The notes: a model not told the origin generated them from the letters alone. Counted from the first letter of the stretch, positions 21,853 to 33,930 are shown. The stretch is DNA of 64,000 nucleotides from Akanthomyces muscarius (GCF_028009165.1 NC_079241.1:3782001-3846000); one strand, 5' to 3'. Made by a program: numbers and translations.

Positions 21853-24240
21853 ATGGCTGTACAGGGTATCGCAGCTCCCGGCCTCGGTGAGGCCGAGTCG
21901 TATGCACTGCAACAGTACGAAAAAATCGTTCGCTTTCGCGATGAGATCCTCGCAGGGAAACATGCCACTATCAAGGTCTCCGAGCCTCTGAGGGAAGCTG
22001 CGTTATCCCTTCCCACTGATGTTATCCATGAAAACAGTGCAAAAGCCCTTCCTGGCCATAATAGCACGGCATTTGCCTCCAATGCACTGCCCGCCGTAGG
22101 GCCGTTCTCCATTGCCGCACCCAATGCAGTGCCGCCGATCGAGCCCCGTCCTATGCCCCTATCAAACACCGACGAGCTGCCGTGTGCTGACCTGCGATTG
22201 CAAAGGAAGCAAATAGAGCAGGAGCTACGAGAGGATGTACAGAGAAATCGCAACAAAAAGCATGGCCCGGATACGCAAGACTTTATCAACGTATCGGCTA
22301 TTCTTGCCGCTGCTTTGATTCTGGTGCCAGAATTGAACTTCTCCGCCCACGCGGAACAGGGTGCTGGCAATGGCAACGGTCCGGAGAATGACTCTTTTGA
22401 TGATAATACCTTCTACTCGTCGCAGCACGATACGCCCGAATTCCAGCCAGCGTCCCCGATTCCTGTCAATTTTGTGGCTCCCACAACCAGTATTGCGTCT
22501 GCACACCAGCCACCAGCGAACATACCCGCAGCGAAAACAATACCAGCCAGAACTCAGGATGGGCGCCGTAGTGTGAACAAGCCGCGCCAGCTCCGTACCT
22601 ATGACGAGCTCACTGAAACCCCTACTACAAAGAAGCAGCCGAGCGCTATGCCAGGTTTGAACAATTGCATCGACAACTCAGTTGCGACTTTGAGCCAGCC
22701 CAATACCACTGCGCCATCTGCAAGTGCACCTATTGGCGGACAGACTGCTCCAACTCAGCCATCCTCGTATATCGACCTCCACCCTCCATCGCCATTACTC
22801 CAGAATAACGGGCGAGTGCTGCCTAGTTACCCGGTCCAACCACCAAAGCCTAACGAGATCCCTGGATTGTATGGTGGAACGCAAAGTTCTGCTTCCAATA
22901 CTGGGGCCCCTGCGCAAGTGGCGGCCCTTCGCAGCGAACCAGGTTCGAGAACGAGTCCAGATAGCTCGTCGCAGGGTGGACAGAGCAAACGCAAAAACAG
23001 GAGGAAGAAAAGAAAGTCCGACAAGCAGACGCTGGAAAACTTGCCGTCTTTCGGGAGCAGCACACAGCATATCAAGGCTGAGCCACGAAGTCCGTCGCCG
23101 CTGGCCGGGCCATCATACATTCGACCAAATAAACGACAGCGCCAGCTCAAGACTCAGAATCAGAATCCATCCTTTGACGAACTGTCATATGATCCTGCCC
23201 TACCTAGCGGGCCTAGCAAACCCAACTCTCCACTCCAGCAAGCTCAATATCGCCAAGAGCAGGAACCGGCTGGTAACACGGGAACTGGCATGTACTTTGC
23301 AACAGCGCCGACCATGCACAGCAACACGAGAGTCCCAAGAGAATATGTGACTGAGCGTGTAATCACTGACGACGGTTACAGAAGAGAATATGTTCAACAG
23401 TCCGCGCTGCCTTACGAATATTCATCTCGCGGGTCACACATGAGTCGACCCGTTCACCCTGATGCGTTTCAAGACGGTGCGCTTCCCTATGGCAATTCTC
23501 CTCAGAACGGTCGCTACAGTGTGCACCCTGAAGGCGACGCCTTTCACGAGTCTACAAGACCGCAGCCAGCTAGAATACTGGTGGACGCTTATGGCCGCGA
23601 ATACATCGAGCCTGCGAGACAGATTGTTCGTCATTCCATGGCGCCATCACCATTGCCAGGCGAGCCTGACAGACTGTATGAGCGGGCGCCAGCGCAAGCT
23701 CTTGCACGCTATCAAGGGCCGGGCGCTCTCGAAGAACGAGGTTATATGTTTGCGCAACCTGCGTCTCCGTACGCTGCGCCTCGACGTATTATGACGCAGC
23801 CAGAGTATGTCACATACGAGAATAGGGATGGGCGATTTCGAGAGTACTCTACACGGCCTTTAGCGGCTCAGGGAGAGTTTGTTCCTGTTCGGCCACAGGA
23901 GCATAGGTTATATGCAGACGCGGGGCGGGAGTATATCGGCAGAGCATCGAGCATGCACCCTGTTGAGCAAGCTCGGGTCTCCAGCGGCTTGGGGGCTTAC
24001 GGGCACGCTTCAAGCGTGCGGCCGGAAGCATCTGGAGTGGTTTATGGCATCGAGCGCAGTGCACAACCGGCCGCAATTAAGAGTTACGGGTCGTGGCCTG
24101 GCAATCAAGGCATGTTGGAGCGAGACGGTGGCAGTAGCCTGTACGCGTCAGCAACGCCGAACGAAGCGGGAAGTTCTCGCGGTGCGGCCAGTACAGATGC
24201 AATGTACGGGCGAGGAAACAGGCAAGAGGGCTTCCGGTGA
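21853..24240 (+). CDS. Uncharacterised disordered protein with repeated R-E-Y motifs
   Basis: Intronless frame of 795 residues; I do not recognise a family. The first 75 residues look ordered (GLGEAESYALQQYEKIVRF...), then the protein is rich in Pro, Ser, Gln, Asn and Ala. A strongly basic block, SKRKNRRKKRKSDK near residue 380, is a likely nuclear localisation signal, with a second basic patch (RPNKRQRQLK) after it. The C-terminal third contains at least five tyrosine motifs of the form R-E-Y-V/I/S (PREYV, RREYV, GREYI, FREYS, GREYI) spaced over about 230 residues. No transmembrane segment or signal peptide. Codon use and the 2.4-kb length without stops support a real gene. A nuclear scaffold or regulator is a guess only. 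The frame extends 13 codons upstream without an ATG, so 21853 is the first ATG. Confidence 0.8.
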   Translation: MAVQGIAAPGLGEAESYALQQYEKIVRFRDEILAGKHATIKVSEPLREAALSLPTDVIHENSAKALPGHNSTAFASNALPAVGPFSIAAPNAVPPIEPRPMPLSNTDELPCADLRLQRKQIEQELREDVQRNRNKKHGPDTQDFINVSAILAAALILVPELNFSAHAEQGAGNGNGPENDSFDDNTFYSSQHDTPEFQPASPIPVNFVAPTTSIASAHQPPANIPAAKTIPARTQDGRRSVNKPRQLRTYDELTETPTTKKQPSAMPGLNNCIDNSVATLSQPNTTAPSASAPIGGQTAPTQPSSYIDLHPPSPLLQNNGRVLPSYPVQPPKPNEIPGLYGGTQSSASNTGAPAQVAALRSEPGSRTSPDSSSQGGQSKRKNRRKKRKSDKQTLENLPSFGSSTQHIKAEPRSPSPLAGPSYIRPNKRQRQLKTQNQNPSFDELSYDPALPSGPSKPNSPLQQAQYRQEQEPAGNTGTGMYFATAPTMHSNTRVPREYVTERVITDDGYRREYVQQSALPYEYSSRGSHMSRPVHPDAFQDGALPYGNSPQNGRYSVHPEGDAFHESTRPQPARILVDAYGREYIEPARQIVRHSMAPSPLPGEPDRLYERAPAQALARYQGPGALEERGYMFAQPASPYAAPRRIMTQPEYVTYENRDGRFREYSTRPLAAQGEFVPVRPQEHRLYADAGREYIGRASSMHPVEQARVSSGLGAYGHASSVRPEASGVVYGIERSAQPAAIKSYGSWPGNQGMLERDGGSSLYASATPNEAGSSRGAASTDAMYGRGNRQEGFR

Positions 24241-27200
24241 TTAGGCTGGACTGTATTCATATTCATTTACGATGCTGGAGACGATGCTTGAAACCGCGTT
24301 GCTGGCATGGGCTGCTACTGTCTTTGCGCTTTGTATTTCATCACAGGTACTGCTTCTGGTAATATTACTTAGACATAAAATTTATATTAATGCCGAAAAT
24401 AATACTCGACCGGGAAGAGTTGAGACGGGGCACAGTGGTTCGCGATTTGTTTCAATTTGGGCCAGAAGAGCAACGCGACGCAGCTACCAGCAGAATCGAT
24501 TGTTGAAATGGCCTGCAAAGTTGACCAAGGATCGGGCAAGGTTGTCAGCGGCGGGACGAAAGGCCCTTGCTAGGCAAGAACTAATATGACGACGCGAGTC
24601 GTGATGAGCAGGCTGTAGCCAGGATCTCTGTCAGTTTCCTGCAGGACCGTGGCTGCGCATCAAAGCCAGACGGCATCTCGCTCGGACATTCTGTCTGAGC
24701 TTTATTGGAAGAGGTGGTTTTGCTATTCTACCTTGCAAGGGGACCGCGCTGAACATGTCTGTTGCTGGCCGTGTTCAAGCTGTATGTTTTCTTAAAGCTG
24801 TCTATGCTGTTTCACTTTTCCTCGGTAACAACGCGTCCAGCGGAGTGAGATCGCGGGAAAGGGCAGATGCCTATTTTAAAGTTTCCGTGATCCACACACA
24901 GGTTCTGTCCGGGAGAGGGTGGTACCAGGCGATGGGACGCCGCATGAGCTGCAACGGTCACGGGGGAGAGGGGGGCAGAGCACAGAAGAGTGATGAAGGA
25001 GCTCGGACACGGGGCTTTCACGCGTCCGAAAAGAAGGGAAAGTAGGGGTCGGGAACTTGATTGAACGGTACGGAGCGTGATCCTGGAGCGGCAAGAGGAG
25101 ATGAGACACGTATCTATTTTAGTGACCTACTTACTGTGCATGCCAGCTGCCGGGGCCGAGATAACGATTGGCCTCAAGCCAACTTCGCCCGTATCTTTTC
25201 TTGAATACTTAATGAGTGAGGTGCAAGTTGGTAGCTACTGGCATTGGCGGCATGATTGGAGTGGATTATGGGAATTTGGTAGCTGTTGTCATTTTCGGCG
25301 AAAGAAGTTCTATCAGGGCCTAGTTACCAGTACACCGGCAACTACTGGTAGGATGTCTGGATTGCTTACCAAGGGAGGAACAAGTGGGCAGGCACGTCGA
25401 AAATGGCGCAGAAAGAGTTTAGCCACGAGAAGCTCCTGAATGACCAAAGTGGGCAAGTATTGGGGAATCGCAAGCTTCAGTGGACGTCCTTTTTACACAC
25501 GATAACCTTATAGCTCTGGGCCGAGGACGTTTGTTTTACTGCACACGCGTGCAGCGAAGCAGAGAACCGATGAGTTGGAGATGGAACAGGACTCGGATAC
25601 GTTGTCAGGCTGCGGCTTGCAACTCACTTGTCTGTCGGACGTGGGTTTTGCTAACGTTAGGTGGTGCCAAGGCGTGGTCGAGGTTCCACTGACAGCCGAT
25701 CTGCCAGTGGGTGAGCTGGAATGCATGTTCCGTATCCCCCGCCGGCTGGGACTGACTGGATAGCTGGACAACTAGTGAAAGACTGAGATGCAGGGGTGTG
25801 CGTGGCATTGAATACCAGTATGTGTGAGAACATTCGATGCTGCTGCCGCGAGGTTCAACACGAGTCCAAGGCGCAGCACCAGCAGCACCAGTAGCACCAC
25901 CACCCATTCAGTAACTGTATCTACTCGAGACTTGCTGGCTGGCCGTGTCATGGAACGAGAAACGGCATCATACGAATGAGCCAAGACCACAAAAAGACGA
26001 GCAGCGAAAGATGCAACCCACTTTGGGCGTACAATACTGGGCCAGCTGTTCCCTGTTCTCTCATGGCGCGCCCGTCATCCGCCAGCGCAGCCTCTTTTTG
26101 GTGAGGGTCTGCTAGCCAGGCTGGTGCCATCTGTTGCTTATGGAATAACTAACGGTAGAGGTTGGTTGGACGTGCCTCTTGAAAGAGCTCGTGGCCTGAG
26201 AGAAGGCCTGTCGCTGGCTGAAGGAAAGGGTTGACTGAGAGTGTAACTTGGACCGGGGTGTGTGTGGGTGAATGACCCTTGTCTAGCTCTTGATGGCCCT
26301 AAAAAAAAAGTCCAGACATAATGCGACGCACGGGAGGAGCGATAGCGAGATGTGAAAGGCCAGATGGCGTGGTGGTGTGGTACTGTACGGACACGATGGA
26401 GTACCTAGGTAGGGACTGATTGATGACTGGGCTTTGCTTCTTGGAGAATCATGATGGGCTGGCAGTGGCAGGCAAGCAGGCTGGAGTGATACCTTGTTAG
26501 TGGGAAAAGCAGGCGGCCCCGCCGCATGCACGCACTGAGGTGTGCGTGCTGCACTTTGCACTGCCTTGCCTGTAGCACAGTGGCACAGATGTCCAAGGCA
26601 GGGAGGGAGGTGGGAGGCAGAAGTAACAACAAGCAATGTCTTGGTTGGCCCGACGCGCATTGTCTCTGAAGCTGCAGTTGTTCTTTTCATGTGCCGAGAG
26701 CAGATGCAAGCAAAAGCAGTCACGGCAACCCAACAACTAAAAAAGAAAAAGGCAAAGAATCTGGGCCAGGGCCAGGCGCTCAGCTCTTGTCGCCCCCGTC
26801 GTCCCCGCTTGCAACAGCCCCATGGAAGTTGTGGTTCAGAGCCCGACACAGCCGGCCCAGCTGCAGGCCGGGCACTGGGCAGTGCTTGCCAGGCTGGTCG
26901 CCCCAGTCATCAGTTGGAGCAGCCGTGCTGTGCTCAAGCTAGGTAATTAGCGGACCACCATCCCTGTGTGAGGTGAATCTGTCTGGTCTGGTGCTGCTCG
27001 AGCACCTCCAGTCCGAGTGCCAATCAACGTCTGTACAGGGCTTGTAGCCCGCAAAAAATCGCGCCAGCTCTGCCCTGAGCTCTGAATACCTACCGCTGCT
27101 ACCTGCCACCTGCCTGCAGGGTCACGCCGAAACCTCTGTTTCTTTGGGCAAATGAAAAGAAGAAAAAAGTTGCAAGTGAATGTAAAACAGAAACAAGAAT

Positions 27201-27898
27201 AAAATCTCTACTTTGCCTACCTGGACGGCACGTCACTGCCCCCCAAACTTGTCCAGGACCTCGTGTGCTGCCGTGACCTCGACAGCTCGCCTGCTCTCGA
27301 CTCTCTGCCCTTCTGCCTTGTTCTCCAAAACCGCTCCACCAAACTCAACGACCACCACTGACTGCTGAGGGCACCAGGGCCAGCACTCCTCACTCGGCCT
27401 TTTTCTTCCGCTCACTCTTCCTTCTGATTCCCTCCCAAAGAGCTCTTGGACAGGATTGCTTCACACCCAATTCTCCCAACATCACGCCTCTCTACTTTTT
27501 CTTCTCTTCTCTTCATCTCCTTTTTCCTTTGCCCTTTTCCTTCGCATTCCTCAACCCACTGCATCCCCGGCCCCAGCTTCTTGTTCTCTAGATACCCCCT
27601 CCCGTTGCTGGTCCTTGTGCAGTCCGTCTACGCCCTGTGCTTTTGTCGATTCTTCTTCGCTGTCGCTCGCTCCATCCCCCATCCCAGGATTCATGCCAGT
27701 CTCTCGGCCGCTTCTACACTTTGTTTGACTGGCTCCTGCTACGCCTCCCTCGTCCGTGTTTCCGAGTCGTGTCCGATACTCCCTCCGTCATAGTCAGCCG
27801 TTTCGCCTCGCCAGCAAGCCCAACGCCCGCCCGCCGTTGCCGCGTCCCCAGCATCTCGCCGACTTGAAGCTCTGTTCTGTCCCCCCCAACGACCGACC
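24241..27898. other. Long intergenic region / 5' leader of the multi-KH gene
   Basis: About 3.66 kb with no gene I can support. Candidate frames (for example 25077-25439 on + and 26283-26849 on -) lack conserved motifs or splice structure. The final 450 bp (about 27440-27890) is extremely CT-rich on the + strand, typical of the promoter and leader of a highly expressed fungal gene, and holds at least one short upstream ORF (27693-27728). A 19-nt word at 25138-25156 is identical to one inside ARG4 exon 1. Confidence 0.55.
27693..27728 (+). other. Possible upstream ORF (11 codons) before the multi-KH gene
   Basis: ATG to TGA frame of 11 sense codons (MPVSRPLLHFV), about 170 nt before the main start codon and inside the CT-rich leader. 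It would be translated only if the transcript starts upstream of it, which is not known. Chance occurrence is likely. Confidence 0.3.
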
Positions 27899-30800
27899 AT
27901 GAATAAACTAGCAAATATGCGGCACTGGTCCGAGAGGATGAGTCCTAACTTTGGTATGGGTGGCCGACCCAACATGCCCGGTAATCCCATGAACGCCCAT
28001 CCCAAAAATGCGCCTCAGACTGGCCCTGCTCTCGCCAACCCGCAGGCTGCCGACGCCACCATCACCTACTCTTTCAACGTCCCCTTCTCGTCCGACCTTG
28101 CCGGCCCCAACACCGAGGATATCCTGCATTCTACTGCCGATGCCGTCATCCGATGGACGCACCCCGAGGATGCTCCCGACGATGTTCAGGTTCACGAGCT
28201 TCCTGTTCACACCCAGAACCTCAACAACCTGCATCGCTTGTGTAGAGACCTCTCCAGTGGCCCTCTCCCCATTGAGGCCCAGGTCATCTCGACTGCTCCC
28301 AAGAACGGCAGAGCCCAGCAAATCACCACCGTCTGCCTTTCCGGCTCTCCCGAGCTTGTCAACAAGAGTCGCGAAACCATTCTCAACGAGATTCCCATCG
28401 CCTTGGTATGTTGCTTCCATGAAATTAAACCCACATCCTACTAGTTGTCCTCCTGTGCCTCGTCCTAACCACCCGTCTTGAACAGCGCTGCACCATCATC
28501 GACATAGACGGCAAGCTTGTCTGTGACTTGAACGCCGGCGTTCTGAAGAAGCCCGTCATCGAAACCCTCGATTACATCTCCAACTTCTGCGGCGTCGACA
28601 TCTTCCTGCTCGGCCCCAAGCTCACCCCTATGGTCGATGGTGTCTCCGGGGATTCCGAGATGCGCATGGATCAAAGATGGAGAATCGCCATTTATGGCGA
28701 TATTCTGTCTTCGGAGCATGCCAAGGCTCGTGCCCTCATCCACATTGATACCTTGGTAAATTTCCCTCTTATACATTCGCATCTATTGTGACACCCTATT
28801 AACTCTTCTCAAGCTTGGCCGTATTGTCGATGCCACCCGAGTCGAACTTTCACTGCACCAGCTTGTTTGCGGCCGCCATCGTAAGAACATCAAGCTCATC
28901 GAGTCCTCCACCGGAACCGCCATCTACTTCCCGCCGCTCTTCTCGCAGATGTACCGTTACTGCCCTCCCAATGCCAACCGACGTGACCCGGCCGACATTT
29001 ACATTACTGGTGAATCCCATCAAGCCATTGAACTTGCCAAGCAGAAGCTGCACGAAACCGTCTCTCGTATTCGCCTCTACGTCAAGGATGTCAACATCCC
29101 TGCGGCCAAGATTGACACCATCCTTCTCGACCGCCTAGACAAGGTTCGCAAGGTTCTTGAGGCTAACGGCACTTACATCATGTTCCCTCCCCTGGCCTGT
29201 CAGCGCACCATGGTCCGTGTCCAGGGCAGCGAGGGCTTGCCTGTTGAGCGCACCGTTCGCGAGCTCATGTCCCTTGCCGGCCAGTTTTACTCGGCCGCTT
29301 GGTTCATGCAGCAGCCCGATGCTCGACAGCTCCCTGGCCCTGCAGATACGCAAGCCATGCTTGGCGAGATCTGTGCCAACTCGGATGCCGACGTTTCCTT
29401 TGACAAGATGTCTTTCACGCTCACTGGCTCGGACGACGCAGTCAAAGCTGCTCTAACCGTCATCTCCGACTTCAAGTTTGTCTCGCAACCTCAGTACCAG
29501 ATACGAGTCAAGATTGAGCTGGCAAACGAACACAAAGAATTCGTCAGCGGCAAGAAGAATGGCAAGATTAACAAAATCATGGGACAGAGCAATGTGCAGA
29601 TCATCTTTGATGGTTTCAACGAGTACAACTTCAACATTGACGTCATGGCTGCCAGTTACGAGTCGCTGAAGCAGGGACTGACCCTCGTGGAACAGGAAAT
29701 GCCGGCATCTATCTCGTTTCACGTTCCCGACCAATACCATAAGCGAATCATCGGCATAGGTGGTCAGCACATCCAGCGTATCATGAAGAAGCACTCTGTC
29801 TTTGTTAAGTTCTCCAACGCCATGGACCGAGGCGGCATGGGTCGCGAAGATGATGATCTCAAGGTTGACAATGTCATCTGCCGCACCCCTGCTCGAAATG
29901 CTCAAAACTTGGATGCCGTCAAGAACGAGATCTTGGAGATGGTCGACCGAGCAGATTCCGAGTACACGTCCCAAATTGTCAATGTGGATCGCCTCTACCA
30001 TCGCGAGCTGATTGCCCGTCTTTCCGAAATCGATGAGCTTGAGCAAAAGTTCAACTGCAAGATCAGCTTTCCCAGCACTGAGCAGGCTAGCGACGAAGTC
30101 ACCGTCACCGGTCCCCAGTGGCAGGTACCACACTGCGTTGATGAGTTCCTCGGCATGGTTCCCGACAAGCACGACTATGTTTTCGCTCGCAGCCCTGAGC
30201 TTGTCAAGTTCCTCGAGTCTCCCGATTTTGTCCATGATTTGGTCCCAAAATTGAAGAGCCAGTATGAGGTCGCTGTTACTGTTCATCAGAACCCAGAGGA
30301 ACTCACAGAGGACGGGAAGCCTACCGTGACACTGATCTGGGGCTTCACTCGCAACAATGCTGGCGGTCTTCGTGATGCTGTCGACTTTCTGGAGGCACAG
30401 TTTGCCACTGCTGCAGTGGACGCCACCGTCGTCAAGGGCTTCATCCCTCGACCCAAGTCCGACTCCTTCGAGGATTCCCTGCAATACTTTGACTCCAAGC
30501 TTTTGCAGCATGCCCCGTCCTCGGTTGGCAGTGAAACGCCCACCAAAACTGGCTTCGGTGCCGAGATTATTCGTGAACGTAGTAGCATTCTGGATCGCCT
30601 TCGCAAGCCTGGCAGCATGTCGTCTCTCTCTTCCTTCTTGGACCGCAGGAAGAACAGCTCTCATTCGGCCAATGGTAGCTTTTTCAAGGGTTCCAGCAAT
30701 GTCTCCAAGTCCTCGCTCATCTCGATTGAGTCCACGCGCAGCTTCAACGCTGATCGAAACCCCTGGAACGACAGCGGCGTCAACCTTGTGGACGAGGAGA

Positions 30801-30976
30801 ACCCCTGGGGCGTTCGTCTTCTCGGCCCTGTCGACGCCGGCGCCAAACTTGCCATCCCCCACGGTGGCGATATCACTCCCAGACACGGCACCCGCGCATC
30901 TGGCGATAGCGGCCGCCCGTCTACTTCCCATTCTCTCAATTCTGGATACCCCGCCCCTAGTGGGCACTTTCGTTAG
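27899..30976 (+). CDS. Multi-KH domain RNA-binding protein (Khd4-like)
   Basis: Predicted cytoplasmic mRNA-binding regulator. Three exons: 27899-28405, 28486-28755 and 28814-30976, encoding 979 residues. Several KH-type repeats can be read. The clearest is RIIGIGGQHIQRIMKK with a canonical GxxG loop near residue 572; another, GKINKIMGQSNVQIIF, lies about 60 residues earlier; weaker repeats precede and follow these (ATRVELSLHQLVCGRHRKNIKLIE; NVDRLYHRELIARL...FNCKISFP). The C-terminal 200 residues are Ser-rich and disordered with NPWNDSGVN and ENPWGVRLL motifs. The overall layout, with an extended N-terminal block of degenerate KH domains, recalls Ustilago Khd4 and other multi-KH proteins; orthology is inferred. 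Strong codon bias suggests high expression, which also creates a long antisense open frame of 601 codons that I regard as a shadow. Confidence 0.88.
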
Positions 30977-31818
30977 ATTTCTTGACCTAGAATTCTCTAC
31001 ATTCAAATACCCTGGCTGGATATACCCTGGCGCAAAGAAATACCCGGACGAGAATATGAGCCTCTCTTCTTGGGGCTCAACTCTTCGTCTTTCCTGCGCT
31101 GTATTTTTTTTTTTTTCGATTTTGATGCTATGTTTGTTTTTTGTCACGCTTATATGTGTCTGTTTTTTCATGATGTTATCTCTGGCTACGGATGCATTCC
31201 TGCCATATACCCATTTGCACTGAAAAAGGTCGAGCCAGATGAAAATAAAATACCCCAAAGATGGATAAGGAGTTGTCAGTGGAGAATTGTTTTTGTTTTA
31301 TTGCATGGAGGATATACACGAGGGCAAGTCGAAAACGATGTGAAAAGTTTTTGCTCATGGTGCGAAGGGGCTGTTGCCTCTGCGGATTTTACCGCACGCT
31401 GCTTTGATTCTGTGAGCTTTGTTGGGTTTTCTTCACCGGCCAAATTTGGCTGTTGGGACGGATGACGGTGCACAGACTGGAACACGTTCAAAGAGGTGGA
31501 AAGATGTGTCGACAAGTTTTACTTTAGATACAACGGTATAGAGCCACGCCGGCGGCAGAATTAAATATTGCAGCACCAGCTGTATTATCGTGCAAACTTC
31601 TGTCACTCGCCGTAAAATCAACGTATTTCGCAAGTGATACCGAGAGTGTAGTGTTGGATGCTTCTTTAGGGCACTATGTACTTATTATAGACGGGGCGCC
31701 AATGCCTCTCCGCCCATGTCATGGTATCTTTCTATCCTATGCTAGACCAATGCAACCCATCAATAAAATTACACAACTCTGAAAAAAACTGTTCGTACAA
31801 TACCGGCCCGTCCCAGAC
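30977..31818. other. Convergent 3' flanks of the multi-KH gene and IRC3
   Basis: 842 bp, AT-rich, with T(13) near 31105-31117. It should contain both 3' UTRs. No gene recognised on either strand. Confidence 0.5.
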
Positions 31819-33930
31819 TCAGCTCATCACCGGCCCAACCCGGACCTGCTCGCGATGACGCCTCTCATCAAAAACCGACGTCTTCCTCTCGCGCCGTCTC
31901 TGCTCCGCCTCAATCTTGGCAAACTGGCCGCGCGCCCCATGCTTGAGCTTGGTGATCATGTCGGCGGCCTTGCCCTTGTTCAGGTCCTTGGCACCGAGGG
32001 CGCTACCCCGGCCGCCGCGCAGCTTGTTGATGTAGTCGAGCTGCCCCTGCGTCGGCGCAACCTGGCGCCACGGCTGCGCGCGGTGGATGAAGCTGTGCGG
32101 AAAGGCCTGCGCCGCGTAGCTGTCGGCGCCGTGCACGGCGTCGTTAAACGTAGCGGCGGTGAGAATCTCCCGCGGGACGGCGTACGGCGACTTGGAGCCG
32201 CTACCGGGGGGTAAGGCGCGGATCTCGACGGCGCGGTACGACGGTTTGGTGGGGAGCTGTGTGGACGAGGAAGAGGAAAGTGACGAGGGAGGACTGCTGC
32301 TGCTGCTGCTGCTGCTCGAGTTGGTGATGCGCTCGAGGCGAATGTAGGAGCCGCTGGGGGCGGAGAGGACGAAGCGCTCCGGGCCGACCTGCACCCATGC
32401 GTACTGGCTGATGGCGCGGATGTGGCGCTCGCCCGAGGTGTCGGCGATGAGGTCCAGCACGGACGAGTAGTCGGTAAAGGTGACGGCGGCGGCAGGGTTG
32501 ACATAGGGTGCGGGCCCGCCGTCGCCGTTGGCCCAGGCCTCCTTGGCGCGGGCCTTGTCGGCGTCGCGCCTCTGCTGGAGACGGCGCATCTGGGCGACGG
32601 AGGCGGCGGTGACGAGCTCGTTGGGGTCGAGGCCGAAGAGCGTCGGGGTGGTGACGATGCCCGTGTCGAGCGACGACACCATGTCGAGGACGTGGCAGTT
32701 CTTCTTGCCCGGGTGCAGGCGCATGCCGCGGCCAATCATTTGCACGAGCAGGTTGCGGGAGCGCGTGGGCCGCGCCAGCACGATGCAGTCGACGTTGGGG
32801 ATGTCGGTACCCTCGGTGAAGACGCCGCAGTTGACGAGCACGGGGAACGCCCCGCGCTTGAAGGCGGCGAGGAGGTCGGCGCGCTGGGCGCGGGGCGTGT
32901 CGCTGGTGACGAAGCGCGCGTCGAAGCCGTGGCGGCGGAACGTGGCCGTGAGGCCGGCCACGTGCGCGAGGTCGACGCAGAAGACGAGCGTCGACTTGCG
33001 GTCGGCGCCGGCCTTGGCCATCCAGCTGCGGACCGTCACGTCGTTGACCTGCTCGGTGTTGACGACGCGCGAGAGCTCGCCGGTCTGGAAGTCGCCAAAG
33101 GCGCCGCTTTTTACCTTGGAGAGGTTGGCCGAGGACTCGACCGTGGTGAAGACGACGTCGGTGAGCCACTTGTCGGCAATCATGTTGACGTAGTCGCGAT
33201 GGTAGACAATCTCGTCGATGGCGGCGCCGAGCTTGAGCCCGTCGAAGCGCGAAAAGGTGGCCGACACGCCGACGAGCACAGGCGAGGCGGCCTGCTTGGC
33301 GTCGAGGCCAAAGTGCTTGAGCGTGCGCAGGTAGCCGGCCGCGACGATGTGGTGCGCCTCGTCGACGAGCACGAGCTTGTACCGCGCCGGGTCAAACTTG
33401 CGCAGGCGGTCCCGCGACGTGATGCTCATGACGCTGGCAATGGTGATGTCGGCCGCGCCGCTGGCATGCAGCGAGCCCATCTCAATCTCAATCGTCTTGT
33501 CCGGGTACGCGAGGCGGCAGTGGTGCGCCGCCTGCTCGACCAGCTCGCGGCGGTGCGCGAGGATGAGCGTACGGTCGCCACCAGTGTCTGCACGCTCATG
33601 GATCTTGTCAATGAGCTGTGTGAAGATGATCTGCATGGGGCCGTGTTAGATCAGAGGGGGTGGTTTCATGAGAGATTGTCATCAGTGAGAGTTTGAGCGT
33701 ACAGTTTTACCGCTTCCGGTCGCGAGTGAGATACCAACTCGTTTGTGACCGGATTTTAAGCTGCTGAGAACGGATCGGATGCAGTCTTGCTGGTAATCTC
33801 GTAATTGGGGTTTCTGAGGTTTGGTGGAAGAAGTGGATGCGCGAGCTATACGATGAGCCAGCACCGTAACGACGGGGTTGCGCGTCTCTGCGTCGGGGCG
33901 CAACAGACATTTGGCAATGTTTCGTAGCAT
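31819..33930 (-). CDS. IRC3: Mitochondrial DEAD/DEAH-type helicase IRC3
   Basis: Superfamily 2 helicase; yeast Irc3 unwinds branched DNA and helps maintain the mitochondrial genome. Two exons, 33703-33930 and 31819-33630, encode 679 residues. The N-terminus ([19 protein letters not shown]) is Arg-rich and amphipathic with no acidic residue in the first 12, consistent with mitochondrial import. The Q-like RDYQQDCI precedes Walker A ATGSGKT (residues 70-76); the 72-nt intron falls immediately after Walker A. Walker B is DEAH (166-169), motif III is VSATFSRFD, and motif VI is [14 protein letters not shown] Ser repeat of about 15 residues sits in a linker near 460. The exon is very GC-rich, so three other frames also stay open for hundreds of codons; those are shadows. 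Confidence 0.9.

Noticed and set aside
24272..24589. 105-codon frame with one hydrophobic segment and a basic tail just after the 795-aa gene
   Set aside because: It starts 31 nt after that gene's stop codon, within its likely 3' UTR, and has no leader or family resemblance.
26283..26849. 188-codon minus-strand frame with a hydrophobic start and Cys-rich stretch
   Set aside because: Composition follows local low complexity; overlapping frames of similar length exist on both strands, with no conserved motif.
29453..31258. 601-codon open frame antisense to the multi-KH gene
   Set aside because: It mirrors the coding exon; strong codon bias on the sense strand removes stops on the other strand. 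No motif, and the sense protein has clear KH domains.
32422..33696. 424-codon open frame on the + strand across IRC3, plus other long frames there
   Set aside because: The exon is very GC-rich, so several frames stay open. The Arg/Ala/Gly-rich translations show no domain, whereas the minus-strand frame has all helicase motifs.
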